Shown here piece after piece: positions 21,477-33,216 of a stretch of DNA of 64,000 nt; the first letter of the stretch is position 1; each line of letters starts with the position of its first letter. Position numbers and translations under genes: made by a program. The stretch comes from Choristoneura fumiferana (Eukaryota > Arthropoda > Insecta > Lepidoptera > Tortricidae). The notes beneath the pieces are model-generated. The model did no database searches. It had not been told where the DNA came from and saw only the letters and a list, made by a program, of their open reading frames with translations. The stretch spans positions 6,219,880 to 6,283,879 of the forward strand of contig NC_133495.1 of NCBI RefSeq assembly GCF_025370935.1, given 5' to 3'.

Positions 21477-23192
21477 AGCTAGCAGAAAAATAGGTTAGTT
21501 AGGTTACAACTGAGATTTCACAAAGAAACAAGCTGGTACCAGCAAAGTAGATAAGTTAAGTTAGAACTGCGAGCCTATACAGAACTTAAATCCTTTCTCA
21601 CACCACACAAGGTGTTAGGTCAAACAAGATTAAGTATGCGATATTTACCAATATCGCATAATCACGCGATATGAGTATCGGCGATATGGTAATTCTGCCA
21701 AACGATACTCACACGAATACTCAACGTGAATCTTTACAAAATTATGTTGAATACCCACGGTCTATTTAGTTAAAAAAGCTTGGCGAATTTTGTACACAAT
21801 ATTAGCGTTTCAAATCTCATTTATTATTCACGTCAAGCTCGTCCACTAATGGCTCGTCAGTTTTAATATAAAGTCTGAGGTTATTATTTTAAGCTAATAA
21901 CCCAAAGGTTAAACTGGAACACATTGAATTACTGTGTGAAAGCGGTGGACCCAAGTGGCGAGTTGTCGTTCCGCGTGGTGTTTTAGGGGGGGGGATGGGG
22001 GGTCTTTGTTCAACAGTGGACGTCTTCCGGAGATGATGATGATACTCGTAACGATGTTAACTTTCACAACAGTCAGAAATATAATATAAACATAATGATT
22101 GTGTTCATTAATATTAAACCTCATTATCACATTGACATACATACGAGGCTTTGGGCTAATAACTTGTAAATTGCATTTTACCTTTTTATATTATCATTTT
22201 TTATTTTTATTTTTCACGTATAAAATATTAATAAAATTGTAAGGTATACTCCCACTCAAACCACGTAGCTGTGATTTTGTTTCGATTCTTTAGCTGCTAT
22301 GGATAAGGAGAAAAACGAGTTTGGTTTTTTTTTAAATACATTTTTGACATTATCTCTGTGACGGTTCAAGATAGAGGGCTGAAAGTTGGAGTGATTACTA
22401 GTAATGAGGCGACAAACAATTGACATTCACCAATTCAACTATTCCTCACAGGGGCCACATGACCTTCCTTAGCCTGTTAAACCCTTTGTACGTTAAACAG
22501 GAACTATACTAAGTCAATAATCAACACAAATTTTTCAAACACCGCCCGTGAAAAAAAATAGGCATTTTGCCTTTTGGGTGTTTTCGGTTTGAGTTGTTTT
22601 AATATTTTGTCATTTCTGTCATTCAGTATTTGAATGAATTGTGCATTTAAATCTTGAGGTATTTAGATAATATGACATTTTAAGTCAAAGTCGTAATGAA
22701 TTTCGTTTATTTTAATACAAGAGACAATTTGACATTTTAGGTATTATGAGCCCATGGTTATTTGAATATTAGGGGTATTAGTGAATAAGGTAATTATGAA
22801 ATTTAGTGGTTTTAAGCCCAAAGCCAAACGAGTACAACATTGACTTTATAAAGTTTGCTATTAATGAACTTAGACGTCAATATTTAATATTTCAATAAAG
22901 ATAACAACTTACTCGATGCCTAGACGACAGTGTTACTCGTATATCACTGCATTTGCACCAAGCATTCATCCAGTAAATAATCTACTAACAATTTACAATT
23001 TTCACACGCAATTTTTTTTTTTTTGTATAACATAGGTAAGTTACAAAGATTTTTAAGATTTAAAGGATTCTCTATGTTTTTATGATGTGTGTTGTCTCTA
23101 TTAATGCGCAACTACTCGTACTACGCTTAAGACTTGACGATTTTCTTCATTCCTGAATCGAAAGATGTATTATGAAGAAGAACAATAGTTTT

Positions 23193-23336
23193 AGGGGCTG
23201 TTTCACCAACCATTGATTAGTGTTAACTGGCGGTTAAATGTGATGCCGTCTCCGTCTATTCGAACAAAACAAATAGAGACGGCATCACATTTAACCGTCA
23301 GTTAACAATAATCAATGGATGGTGAAACAGCCCCTT
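23193..23336. mobile_element. Palindromic MITE (AGGGGCTGTTTCACCA type)
   Basis: Same family as 18507-18649: AGGGGCTGTTTCACCAACCA at the left, GTGATGCCGTCTCCGTCTAT before the loop, and TGGATGGTGAAACAGCCCCTT at the right. The arms are about 65 bp and nearly perfect. Confidence 0.88.
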
Positions 23337-24389
23337 AGAGTATCATGAGAAGAATAATGTCGTCACGCGACCTCCGCGACAATAGTACATAGATACAAAA
23401 TGTATTAAAGGCATATACGAGTATGTAATTATCACAATTATTTTAATGCTGTCAAAGTTTCAAAGATAAATAAATTCGTTTTAGTATTCTAAATACATTT
23501 CCTTTATATTTTCCTATCTTTAAAACACAACAACATTTTTCGCATGTCATAGAATAGTTACAGGATGGGGTTGAAAGAAATGATGCGCGATTAGAAAATA
23601 CAGCTTCAGGTCTCATCCGTGCAATACGGCGAGTGCAAATTTCACGCATTTCGCATTATTTGCAGATTGTTTACTGGATATAGATACACTGTGTCAATTC
23701 CGCCTGAGTAAAAATGTCGCACACGAATTTCAACTTCAAAACAATCCTTTTCAGTACACTTTTCCTTAATTTAACGACACATAGGGTGGAACAGTCTGTA
23801 GGAAAAATCTTAAGCAAATGATGGCTCCTCGTGGAGCCATTGGTTTTAAGGATATAAAGGGCTAGGTAAACGGAACTTACCACGTTTAGCTTCACCACAC
23901 GAGAGCAAGTAAAAAGAAGTTGTGTTATTCACAAAAAAGTCAGCGCCAGTCAGCCAAAGAGTTAAAACTAAGGTTGCGGTCACGGGCATAGGCAGGAGCG
24001 ATTTACAGCCAAGCAAATAAAAAGTCACTTTGAAAATAAATAGTGAAATTATTAGTAAGTAGTCTGGGGCATTTCAAATACTGTCATGTTGACTTTGAAG
24101 AAACAATGCAGCCCTCAACTTAGTGTACACAGATCTATTGAATAATGTTTTTCCATCGTATTTTGTCGGATAACTTCGTTTTTATCTTGCTATCTCAATT
24201 AGCTGCAGTAAACTTAAGTGAGCTAGTTGAGAAAGCAATGTTGCGAAATACGAACTTTTCCGACAATATACGATGACACAACATTATTCACTACATCTGT
24301 ACATACAACGAAGAGATATCTTTATAACTGTAATAGTTTTTTCTCAAACATGACATGAAATATTGACGTTGTGTTACAAATAATAGGCC

Positions 24390-24620
24390 GAGAAGTATCG
24401 CGCTGCAGGCGCTGCGGCTCGCCTGCCTACGCGCGGTCACTCTAGCGGCCTGCAAAGAGATTTCATACAACTTTGCAGGCCGCTGGCCGGCAATGCGACC
24501 GTCTATTGTTTAATTCAACGCGTGCTCTGCGACACGGCGCACGCCCACACCCAGCACCACCACCTGCAGCCGCCGCGCCAGCAGCCAGCTCGACACGCGC
24601 GCACACATTAGGGCGACCAG
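24390..24620. other. GC-rich island in an AT-rich intron
   Basis: GC-rich stretch with CGCTGCAGGCGCTGCGGCTC, repeated GCAGGCCGC words and CACCTGCAGCCGCCGCGCC. Arms around GCGGCCTGCAAAG and CTTTGCAGGCCGC form an inverted repeat (about 24453-24485). It may be a transposon fragment or a CpG-rich regulatory segment; no exon with splice support was seen. Confidence 0.4.
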
Positions 24621-24664
24621 ACTAGCGTCCCGCCAGCTTGATTTCTTGTTTTTTTATTTTATTT

Positions 24665-24805
24665 CATATCATGTTCGAGAAAAGCATTATAAAGTCTTGG
24701 CCGGAACGTGGGTTTGCCGGCCTCGCATCCCTATCCGGCCTCGCTACGCTCGGCCGCCTATATCTGCTTGGCCGGCAACCCCCTACTTCCCGGCCTTAAC
24801 AGTAA
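24665..24805. repeat. Repeat with CGGCCTCGCTACGCTCGGCC hairpin
   Basis: The words GAGAAAAGCATTATAAAG, GGCCGGAACGTG, the hairpin CCGGCCTCGCTACGCTCGG, GGCCGGCAACC and CTACTTCCCGGCC follow in order. A diverged copy is at 25340-25530 with GAGAAAAGCTTTATATTAG, GGACTCGCAAGCTCGTCC and CTACTTCCAGGCC. It is non-coding in both. Confidence 0.55.
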
Positions 24806-25054
24806 TGTACTATTTATAATGAAGCGGACAATGTGATAGTTATTTGAAATACCGAAAAACTGACGCATTTACAAAGCAAACAAACTAAAAAGCAAGCATG
24901 AGAACAAACGTGATAATAATGAAATAGGGACGTAAACACGTACTATTTTTAATCTATTTTTCTCAAAAATGTCCGTAAAAGTTGACATTATTCTTTACAT
25001 ATCAGAAGGTGAAGTGCATAGTTTATGGTCAGCGAAAAATTAAAAAGTTAAAAA

Positions 25055-25103
25055 GATTGCAGGCGCGCTAGCTCGACAATAATGAATTAGCGCGCCTGCA
25101 ATC
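25055..25103. repeat. Perfect 16-bp hairpin
   Basis: GATTGCAGGCGCGCTA at 25055-25070 is exactly complementary to TAGCGCGCCTGCAATC at 25088-25103, with a 17-base loop. It is GC-rich inside an AT-rich region. No longer element ends were recognised; it may be a transposon end, a recombination relic or an RNA hairpin. Confidence 0.75.
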
Positions 25104-26622
25104 AGTCACATTTTTTTTTAAAGTTAAAAAGGCCATGGAAATGTTGGCACAAGTCGTATACAGCCAAGTCTAATGGCCGGTATCAGATAGTTTGTTGGAA
25201 CTCCGGACTTTTTCTATTGGGTTTGAAATAGCTTGTGGTGTTTTCGGTGGAAAAATACACCTGCAGTTTATTTTTAATGAAAAAAGGCGGGAAAGCATAA
25301 GAAAAATATTGGAATAAAATTAAATTTTATAATATATTTTGAGAAAAAGTTTATTCTATTTCAGAATTATTCACCATTTTTGAGAAAAGCTTTATATTAG
25401 TCTCAGCTGGAATAGCAATTGCTGGCTTCGTATTAGTTAAACGGACTCGCAAGCTCGTCCGTTTAATACTCATACTCAGACAGCAATTGCCTACTTCCAG
25501 GCCACGACAATAATCTACTATTAAAGTCTTAAAGAAATCAATGTCTGTGGCCTTCCTTCTAGAAAAAGGACAAAGCTCGAAACATGTCAAGCAAAACTAG
25601 ATCGTAATGTTATTATCATTACACGATTGTGAGTTGCATGCCAAACATACAACGTGAATCTACAGTATACCTACGAGGGTTCTAGGATTTGTTATGTACA
25701 TACAAAAATCTAGTAGATCACATTCAATAATATGGGTATTGTCTTACGCGCATTTGCAATCGCAATCATTTCGATCTGTCAAACAGTATAAAATACTCGT
25801 AGCAGCGGAAAGATATGATCGCTAGCACCTGCACATTTTACAATAATACTTAGTCTCAGTTTGTTTCATTAGAAAAATATTTTTAATCTTATTACGGTTA
25901 TGGATAAGCCAAATGTACGATTTCTTTTCAGCATTTGATGTACCTAAAAGGTGAAAAACGTGATACGAAATTAATATTTCCAGCTAAACTCTAGTATTAT
26001 AATGAAATAAACTCAATTGTTTATACGTAAATTGTCTGTTAGGGTATTCATACTTGGTAAAAATTAAATCACAAACTCAATGCATTGGGCATCTCAAATC
26101 AAATACGACAAATGAAAATAATTTAATTAATTGTTCAGAATTAACTGAGAGAAACTTTAAAATTCCACCTTGTAAACACATTATCCTTGTTGGTCGCGGC
26201 GCAGTTGGTCAAGAAATAGAAAATTAAAATTAATCTGTTTTCTAATTTTCGAATTCACTAACGTCGAGTCGGGAAATGTGAGGAGCAATATGTTGGAGAT
26301 TAAGTAAAGTTTGACCAAATCTTTTGGTTCTATCAAAAGTAAAGGAATAATTTGTGTAACAGTGTGAAACGTGTGTACCTAAATTGTGGAGGTGATTAGG
26401 TATCATGAACGGGACTTTCTTTTTTTATTTAAACAAAGAATATTAGTGTAAACAATATCGCTGATTCCATTATGTGGTTAAAAGACCCAATCATCATACA
26501 TTTTTTTTGATGGTGGAAGCATTTTATACCTACTTTTACTGAACGTAGTAACATTCTTGTAATTTTTATTTAGTTACCTCTATGCAAACTGCCATGTTTT
26601 TCCGAAAGCGCTCGTAGTATTA

Positions 26623-27115
26623 AAAACCGGCCAAGAGCGTGTCGGACACGCCCAAAATAGGGTTCCGTAGCCATTACGAAAAATATAAGTAATATTTTTC
26701 TAAGGATTTCGTATTTTGTACGGAATATTCCAAGTTTAGGTATATTTTATACCTTAGGCTGCTACTTAATTTTAATCAAAATTTGCACTTTAAAGTTAAA
26801 TATTTCGCAAACAGATCACTAAATTGAAAAATCGTCTTAGCAAACCCCTAATGATTTTAAAAGACCTATCCAACGATATGCCACACTATAAGGTTGGATG
26901 AGAAAAAAAAATCATCCCCACTTTACGTCTATGGGGAGGTACCCAAAAAAAAATTTTTCTCAATTTTTTATTGTACTATTTTGTTGGCATAGTTTACAGC
27001 TTTCTAACATTGATAGTCCCTGAGCAAAGCCGCGGACGGACTGACAGACAGACAGACAGACATGGCGAAACTATAAGGGTTCCGTTTTTGCCATTTTGGC
27101 TACGGAACCCTAAAA
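26623..27115 (-). mobile_element. AGGGTTCCG element, complete, nested in a LINE tail
   Basis: On the plus strand it reads AAAACCGGCCAAGAGCGTGTC, GGACACGCCCAAAATAGGG, TTCCGTAGCCATTACG, and ends CAGACAGACAGACATGGCG, TTTTGGCTACGGAACCCTAAAAA. Flanks TCCGAAAGCGCTCGTAGTA and TGACGTGTAAAAGAGTCC are joined, without insertion, in the related tail at 27668-27745. This gives the element's ends and a short A-rich (TAAAAA-like) junction on both sides. Confidence 0.8.
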
Positions 27116-27667
27116 ATGACGTGTAAAAGAGTCCTTTGTGACCTACTTACAGAATAAACGATTTGTTTTTTATTTTATTCGATAAATTGACAACTAGAGC
27201 CAGAAGTATGACAGGTCTGTGCGACGTAGGCGACTTAGTCATTGGTCATTCGGTTGACTAGACTCAAACGTGGGAGCAGCAACATGGCGGCAACTCAAAC
27301 ATAGTGGCGCAATTAGTATTTGCTCTCACACATCGAAATTGAGTAATTAAGTGGGGCGTGTCACTTTAGCTCAGTTTATGTCTGTATTATACACCGTATC
27401 ATGACATGCCCGTAATAGGAACGTGTCAGGAACGGAATGTCAAGCGCATACATGACGTAGATATAGTTTAGATATAAGTAGTTAGTGTTTAGTATTGTAA
27501 CTAAGGGACCCCATACATCCCTGTATTTTTATTATTATTATTTTTTGTATTCTTTTTTCTTTAATTGTATAATATAGTTTTTAAGTATTTTATTTGTAAT
27601 TATATAATTATGAAAAAATGACTTTCTGCCAAGTTTCTTGCGACGCATTCTTCTTGGCAATGATGGT

Positions 27668-27760
27668 CTTTCCGAAAGCGCTGGTAGTTTAAAAAATGAC
27701 TTGTAAAAGTGCCCATTGCGGCCTATTTACTGAATAAATCATTTGAATTTTTTTTTGACA
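27668..27760 (+). repeat. LINE-type 3' tail (uninterrupted copy)
   Basis: TTTCCGAAAGCGCTGGTAGT, TTAAAAAATGACTTGTAAAAG, TGCCCATTGCGGCC, ATTTACTGAATAAATCATTTG and a T-rich end. The AATAAA and homopolymeric end look like a retroposon 3' end. It is the intact counterpart of the copy at about 26598-27175 that was split by the AGGGTTCCG element. Confidence 0.65.
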
Positions 27761-28465
27761 CGCGGCGACGGTTGGTTACGAAACGTGCTAGTGGGCATAG
27801 TTTCATACTTTTCAATACAAAGAATAAGTATATATATGGCTTATGCCGCCTATTGCTTACCTTAGAAAAATCTCTATGTATATACCTTTGTTTTCTGTAA
27901 GCATACTGTGTTGGTGTGCAATGAAGAGTTGTTGCTTTGTATTGTACATATTTTTGCCTGACACATTGCTAATGAGTAGAGACCTTTAGTCTTTACCCGC
28001 GGTTTCACTCGCGTAAACTATTAGATCTATCATACGCGCTAGTGTAGCGTGAGGTCTCCGAAATGTCAAATCTCATAGTTTTTGGGTGAATAATTTTATG
28101 AATATTTTGCAATATCTGAAATTAATTATGGCAAATATGCGTACGGGGGCAATAAATGTCTGTGTTTTGAGACAGTTTTGTTTTTCGGCAACCTTTTTCC
28201 TCCCTTTTTTCCGAACACTGTGGCATGCTCGATATTTTTATGGTACGGTTTTAAGGTGTATTAAATATGATTATAATCTAAACTTTGTCTTTACGCCCGT
28301 AATAACAGACTTCGAAAGCCATACTTAAAAACCTCACGCAACAGTGCGCCATCTAGTGAGACAAAAAACGATAGCCCTCATTGATTTCCATGAGTTTAAC
28401 CAAATTCCCGTGCTTCAGGTACTCCAATTAAGAAAAAACAAAGAAAACCTTCATCATATCCGTAT

Positions 28466-28599
28466 AGGGGATCTACTACGAAATTCGAAAATCGAAGTTC
28501 GTATCGTACCATCCCTCTCACTCTCGTATTAAATAATATTAGCGTCAGCGGGACGGCAAGATGCAAAGTTCGAATTTTTGCACTTCGTAGTATAGGGCC
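28466..28599. mobile_element. Palindromic element (CTACGAAATTCG type)
   Basis: Left half CTACTACGAAATTCGAAAATC, GAAGTTCGTATCGTACC, CCCTCTCACTCTCGTATT; right half GACGGCAAGATGC, AAGTTCGAATTTTTGC, ACTTCGTAGTATAGGGCC. The halves pair imperfectly. It belongs to the same loose family as 34101, 21213 and 17978. Confidence 0.72.
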
Positions 28600-28674
28600 A
28601 GGGATCGTAAAATGCGAGCAAAATCGATTGAAATAACGTATGAAAATTATGACAACCGTAGTACTTAGCACTTT

Positions 28675-28800
28675 TTTTTATAATGACGTTTCATAATGCA
28701 AGCGGGTCATCTGATGTGAAATCATCACCAACGGCCATGAGTCAAGGAGAGTCATTGGTCCGTTGCCGGCCTCTTAAGAATGTATAAGCTCTTTGATAAT
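28675..28800 (+). repeat. Dispersed repeat with GTTGCCGGCCTCTTAAGAATG
   Basis: Contains GCAAGCGGGTCATCTGATG, AAATCATCACCAACGGCCATG, GTCCGTTGCCGGCCTCTTAAG and AATGTATAAGCTCTTTGATAA. Fragments with the same CATCTG..GATCACCACCAAC words occur near 20916-20965 and, inverted, near 60961-61015. From memory it resembles a widespread lepidopteran repeat; class is uncertain. Confidence 0.5.
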
Positions 28801-29462
28801 GTATACTACTCTTAGATACTCTTACAAAAGTAATGTTTGCTATATTCTATAAATATATACCAGTCTCCATTAGGAAACAACGTTACGCAGCTTGTATTAT
28901 ATTTACCAATATTGTAACATTAAGTACATTTGACACAAAATGACAGCTGTCTTCGTAATGAAAGTCCACTCCCAGTACAAACATCAATTTAGTGAATTTA
29001 ATATTATCGATGGGGCGTAAAAGCTAATGGTTTCCTTCCACCTTAACAAAATGGGATTTGAGTGAGGTAAAGTAGAGGTAGATGTCAAATATATTTCGTG
29101 TCTTTTTTCACATTGTTTGACACTTTTTGCGAAACAACGACAACGAGGTCTGTTTTTTTGTGTCTTGAGTAAAAAAATTGCTTCCCAATCGAGCCAGATA
29201 TTAACTTCCCTGCACCATATATCTTTAGTAGCAAAATAAAGTAGTAAGTATACAAAGTTCATATTTTTTTTATATGATGATTATTAGTATACAACAAAGT
29301 CAATAAATAACAATCAAGTTGTGCAAGTATTTTGGATGGCGAACAATTTTTTGATTTGCATCCTCTTTGCTGTCGGTGGCTGATTGGCGCAAGTCCTTTG
29401 CCGCGCGCCTTCGATCGTAAAAAAGGCGGCAGTCAGCCAGACTTCAAAAAAAACTCTCGGCG

Positions 29463-29656
29463 GATATATATTATTGCGGTTGTGCTCAGTTTTGTAAAAT
29501 AAATATTAATTGTGATTGTAGACATTGTAAATAGTTTTGTGTGTAAATAATAACAAACTTTATACGCCTAAAAACTAGCTAGTGAAGTGGCGGTGCGGAC
29601 TATTGCGGCTTTACGGACTTTAGCGAGCGTCATACATCGAAGTCGGTTTCATTGAG
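29463..29656 (+). promoter_or_regulatory. Possible plus-strand promoter and first exon
   Basis: A TATA-like GATATATATTA at 29463 lies about 24 bases before an initiator-like TCAGTT at 29486. An unbroken leader without repeats follows, then TTGAG before GTATGT (29657), a plausible plus-strand donor. No ATG-led conserved ORF is in the leader. It could drive a non-coding transcript antisense to the RGK gene, or be a relic of a retrotransposon LTR. Evidence is positional only. Confidence 0.3.
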
Positions 29657-29867
29657 GTATGTTTTTCATGAATTGTTCTCTAGACATAATGCTGCACAGA
29701 AGAGCAAATAAGCCACGGCCTTGGTAGCAGTCACTATTCGAAGGTTTATTAAACACAAGTCATACAATGTTAATGTTTTAATGATTGTTTATTGTATTTT
29801 AAGTACAAGTAGATCTTATGACTTAAATCATTCGATATATATATATATATATCGAATGAAAAAAAAT

Positions 29868-30213
29868 CGAAAATTTCTTCTTAGGAACCATGACATCGAT
29901 TTTAATAACAAGAAAAAGTGCATTCATGCATTAATAAAAACCTATACTCAGCTCGGGAATCGAACCCGGTTGTTTTGAAAAAAAAAAAACTTCGAACACC
30001 TACTAAAATAAATTAAAGTATGTGAAAACAATGCATTTTATTCATTTTAGACATAATGTTTCATATACACATTTACTTCTTAAGACGTACACAATCGATA
30101 TCTAAACAACCGGGTTCGATTCCCGAGCTAAGTACAGGTTTTTTTTTAAATGCATGAATGCAGTAATTCTTGTTATTAAAATCGATGTCATGGTTCCTAA
30201 GAAGAAATTTTCG
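29868..30213. mobile_element. Fold-back element with tRNA B-box-like arms
   Basis: Two arms of about 110 bp, 29868-29975 and 30104-30213, are inverted copies. The outer part is CGAAAATTTCTTCTTAGGAA, then CCATGACATCGATTTTAATAA; the inner end is CTCGGGAATCGAACCCGGTTG and its mirror CAACCGGGTTCGATTCCCGAG. GGTTCGATTCC is a perfect RNA polymerase III B-box core and the flanking bases pair like a T arm. The loop is about 128 bp, AT-rich. A TA-repeat palindrome (29829-29857) adjoins the left arm. Confidence 0.8.
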
Positions 30214-30433
30214 TATGTCGTATAGTTTCAGACTTTCCTATACTGACCGATATAAATGGGCCACCCTGTATATATATATAAAGTTAACTAAAACGAGCTT
30301 TTATATAAGTGAAATACTTGAAGTATGAATTTTGAAGTCAATATGGTCACTTTTTACAGTAATTAGTCGTCGGTCAGGTAAAAATATAGCCAGATAGTTA
30401 GTTTTCTCGACTAGTCTTTACATGATTATATCT

Positions 30434-30567
30434 AAGGGTCTACTCTAACTGGCGCGGTAAAATTAGTCGCACGCGACGCGTTGCAGTTAGCGCTGCTCAT
30501 ACTATTATTCCTTTTATAATAGGCGTCAACCCGCCGCGCGCAAACCGCGTCAGTTAGCGTAGACCCT
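30434..30567. mobile_element. Fold-back element (GGGTCTACTCTAACTG)
   Basis: Left end AGGGTCTACTCTAACTGGCGC, right end CGCGTCAGTTAGCGTAGACCCT, with a GC-rich interior (GTCGCACGCGACGCG, CAACCCGCCGCGCGC) around an AT-rich centre. Single copy in this window. Confidence 0.72.
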
Positions 30568-31144
30568 AATAGAGTCCCAAGGTGGCCCTCGCACCTAATT
30601 CACCCTTTCCATAATAACCTAACTTAATCAATTCCTACCCGCTGTTTATTGCTCCAACTAAATTACCTAAATAAGCTAAACGCTTACATAAATACTTATC
30701 TCTGTTAACTTTACTCCCAAGGGTCTGAATTCAGTTTAACGACCGAACGGGCAACTATCAATCTTAATAGACTTCGGGGTCAGGGCTGTGACCCCGGGGT
30801 GCTAATCTTCGGGGTTCCGTGCTCAGCTGTAAGTCACTGCTTACATCTCTGTCAGTCAGACGTGGCCTTAGGTTTTGAAGCTGTAGGGTGAACGAACATC
30901 AACATAGGTAACAGTCGAGGTCAAATATCTCTTAACGCTTTACTACCCTGTCGCTCTCACTTTCGTATTTGAACTTTTGTATAAAATTGACAGAATGCTA
31001 TAGTGACAAGGTATTAATAGTAACCTTACCTTACACCTTAGTGTAAAGATATTTTTAATCTCGATGTACTTACCTAAATGAACGGAATAATATTTTCGTC
31101 CTACTAATATCAGAACTGACTACTGTACTGAGGTAATGTACTGA

Positions 31145-31276
31145 GGTACATATTAATCAACCAAAACTCGAGAACAGACATTCGAATTTTTCATGCAAAT
31201 ATCTGCCTCGACTGGATATCGAACCCGGGACCACAAGTTTCGTAGTCAGCTTCTCTAACCACTGGGCTATCCGGAC
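31145..31276 (-). mobile_element. SINE family 1, truncated
   Basis: Head-proximal half of the element at 12725: inverted GTCCGGATAGCCCAGTGGTT, GGTCCCGGGTTCGATATCC and GAAAAATTCGAATGTCTG. The B box is mutated (TTCGATATCC). The tail is lost or diverged beyond about 31145. Confidence 0.8.
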
Positions 31277-31907
31277 ATTAAAACCATGCTACCATTTTAG
31301 CAGAGAAAGCAACAGACACTCACACACCCATGTGCATACTTACACTCCACACACTCCGACAAGTTTTTGCAGTTTGCCTTGCAGCGATGTTGATCCTTAC
31401 AAAGAGACTATTCATTTCAATTCTTGAAAGTATAGCTCCATCGATATTATCGATGATTCCGCCAATGTCGAGGTTGGAAAAGACACAATCAGTTTAGCCG
31501 TTGTACGGTAAAAGAGACTATCCACCCACTCATGCGGTGTTTCCGTGTCATCAAAATGTCAATGCTGTTAATTACTACCCCATCCACACTCTTAGCTAAC
31601 GTAAAAATAGCGCGGGCGTGGGCATGAACAGGGTCCGGCGTCAACGCACCCTCGTCACGGAGCCCAGGATTAGTTCTGTGCCTAATTTAATTTGTAAGGA
31701 TAACTTTATCAAACGCGGCCGGCTGAAGTTTTTGCGGAAACTGTTTACGATTAAAAATGCCCAGAGCAGAGTGGATTATTAATTTGACTGTAGGCCCTCT
31801 GGGTGGTTTGGGAGTCCGTAGTTAGAGAAAGCTACATTTTAATGAACCTCAAGCAGATACATAGTGTGAGTAGAAAAGCTGTTCCATGTTACGTTATAAT
31901 TGTTGTA

Positions 31908-32075
31908 CCATCAGCCAAATATGTGGTCTACCACCCTAAAGCTGATAATCGTTTGCATGTCATGAAACAATAATGCCAATAGACGTGTCTGTCAACTTGA
32001 AAGTTCGACTTTAGCGACATATTCATTTGATAGGAACTTGTTTCAAAATTGGTAGACCACTTATTTGGCTGATGG
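31908..32075. mobile_element. TA-flanked MITE (CCATCAGCCAAATA type), 168 bp
   Basis: It begins CCATCAGCCAAATATGTGGTC and ends TTATTTGGCTGATGG, with TA immediately outside both ends. The interior has TCGTTTGCATGTCATG, CAATAGACGTGTCTGTCAAC and GCGACATATTCATTTG. Copies at 47736-47899 and 62821-62988 share the same interior and the same TA flanks, so the boundaries are exact. Confidence 0.9.
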
Positions 32076-32115
32076 TACATTAATGTTAAATTGAATTAAG
32101 CTTTATATTAACGTA

Positions 32116-32565
32116 ATCCTAGTAATATTATAAATGAGAAAGTTTGTGAGTGAGTATGTTTGTAACTTCTTCACGTTGAAACAGTTAGGCGGATTTGGAT
32201 GAAATTTAGCAAAAAGTTAGTTTATAATCTGGATTAAAACATAGAATACTTTTTATCCCGATATTCCCACGGAATAGAGATACAATCTCGAAATAACAAC
32301 CGCTGGATTTAGAGTCATGAAATTTGGTATGTAGGTAGCTGGACGTCTCGAATAACACATACGCTACTTTTTATCTCGATATTCCCACGGGATAGGGATA
32401 CAATTTCGAAATAACAACCTTTAGGCTTAGAGTCATAAAATTTGGACGGTACCTCTGGATTAACACTTTTTATCCCGATATTCCTACGGGATATATAATC
32501 TTGAAATTTCAACTGCTGGGTTTAGAGTTGAAATTTTGAACAGTTGTTCTTAACACCACCTGAAT
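32116..32565 (+). repeat. Dispersed repeat with three internal tandem units
   Basis: It starts ATCCTAGTAATATTATAAATG and GAGAAAGTTTGTGAGTGAG. A unit containing CTTTTTATCCCGATATTCC, GGGATA and AATAACAACCGCTGG then repeats from 32249, 32367 and 32466, so units of about 118 and 99 bp. Later units are more decayed. Related fragments are at 4505-4727, 10515-10740, 42790-42900 and 52925-53060. Confidence 0.65.
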
Positions 32566-33216
32566 TAAGACCACGATATAAGTTTGGAAATTCCCAGGGG
32601 AATTTGGTAAGATCCCGGAATTTCAATTGTAACTACCAGGTGGAATAGTTTACGCTTATTTATATATTAGGTTACGCTATTTATTTTATTATATTTTTAG
32701 TATTTATTGTTATAGCGATATGATATTCACGGTTCATGAGATCCAACCTGGTGACAAACAGACGGATAGTGGAGTCTTAGTAAATAGGGTCCCGTTTTTA
32801 CGGCGTTTCGATCAACTCTCAAAATGTAAAAAAATAAGTTATAGTGACATACGTAACTACAATAGTTGGATATTATGTTATCGCGAAGTTTTTTGTAGAT
32901 ATTTATATATTCTTTAATATTGTAGAACATTTTTTGTTATATCTTTAATAGTTTCCGCAGCGCATGCGATGAAAGACATTTTATGTAATTTTTTTACCTT
33001 GGGTTACATCATTGAAGTTTTAGTAAGGATCCCTAATTTCTTTTTTAAATATAATATAGCCTAAGTCACTCGCAAATAGTGTAGCTGCCCAACGGTCAAA
33101 GATTTTTTTTTAATAGGTCCAGTAGTTTCGGAGCCTATTCAATGCAAACAAACAATTAAATCTTTTCTCTTTATCATATTAGTATAGATTATCTTACACA
33201 TTATTATCCATCCATC

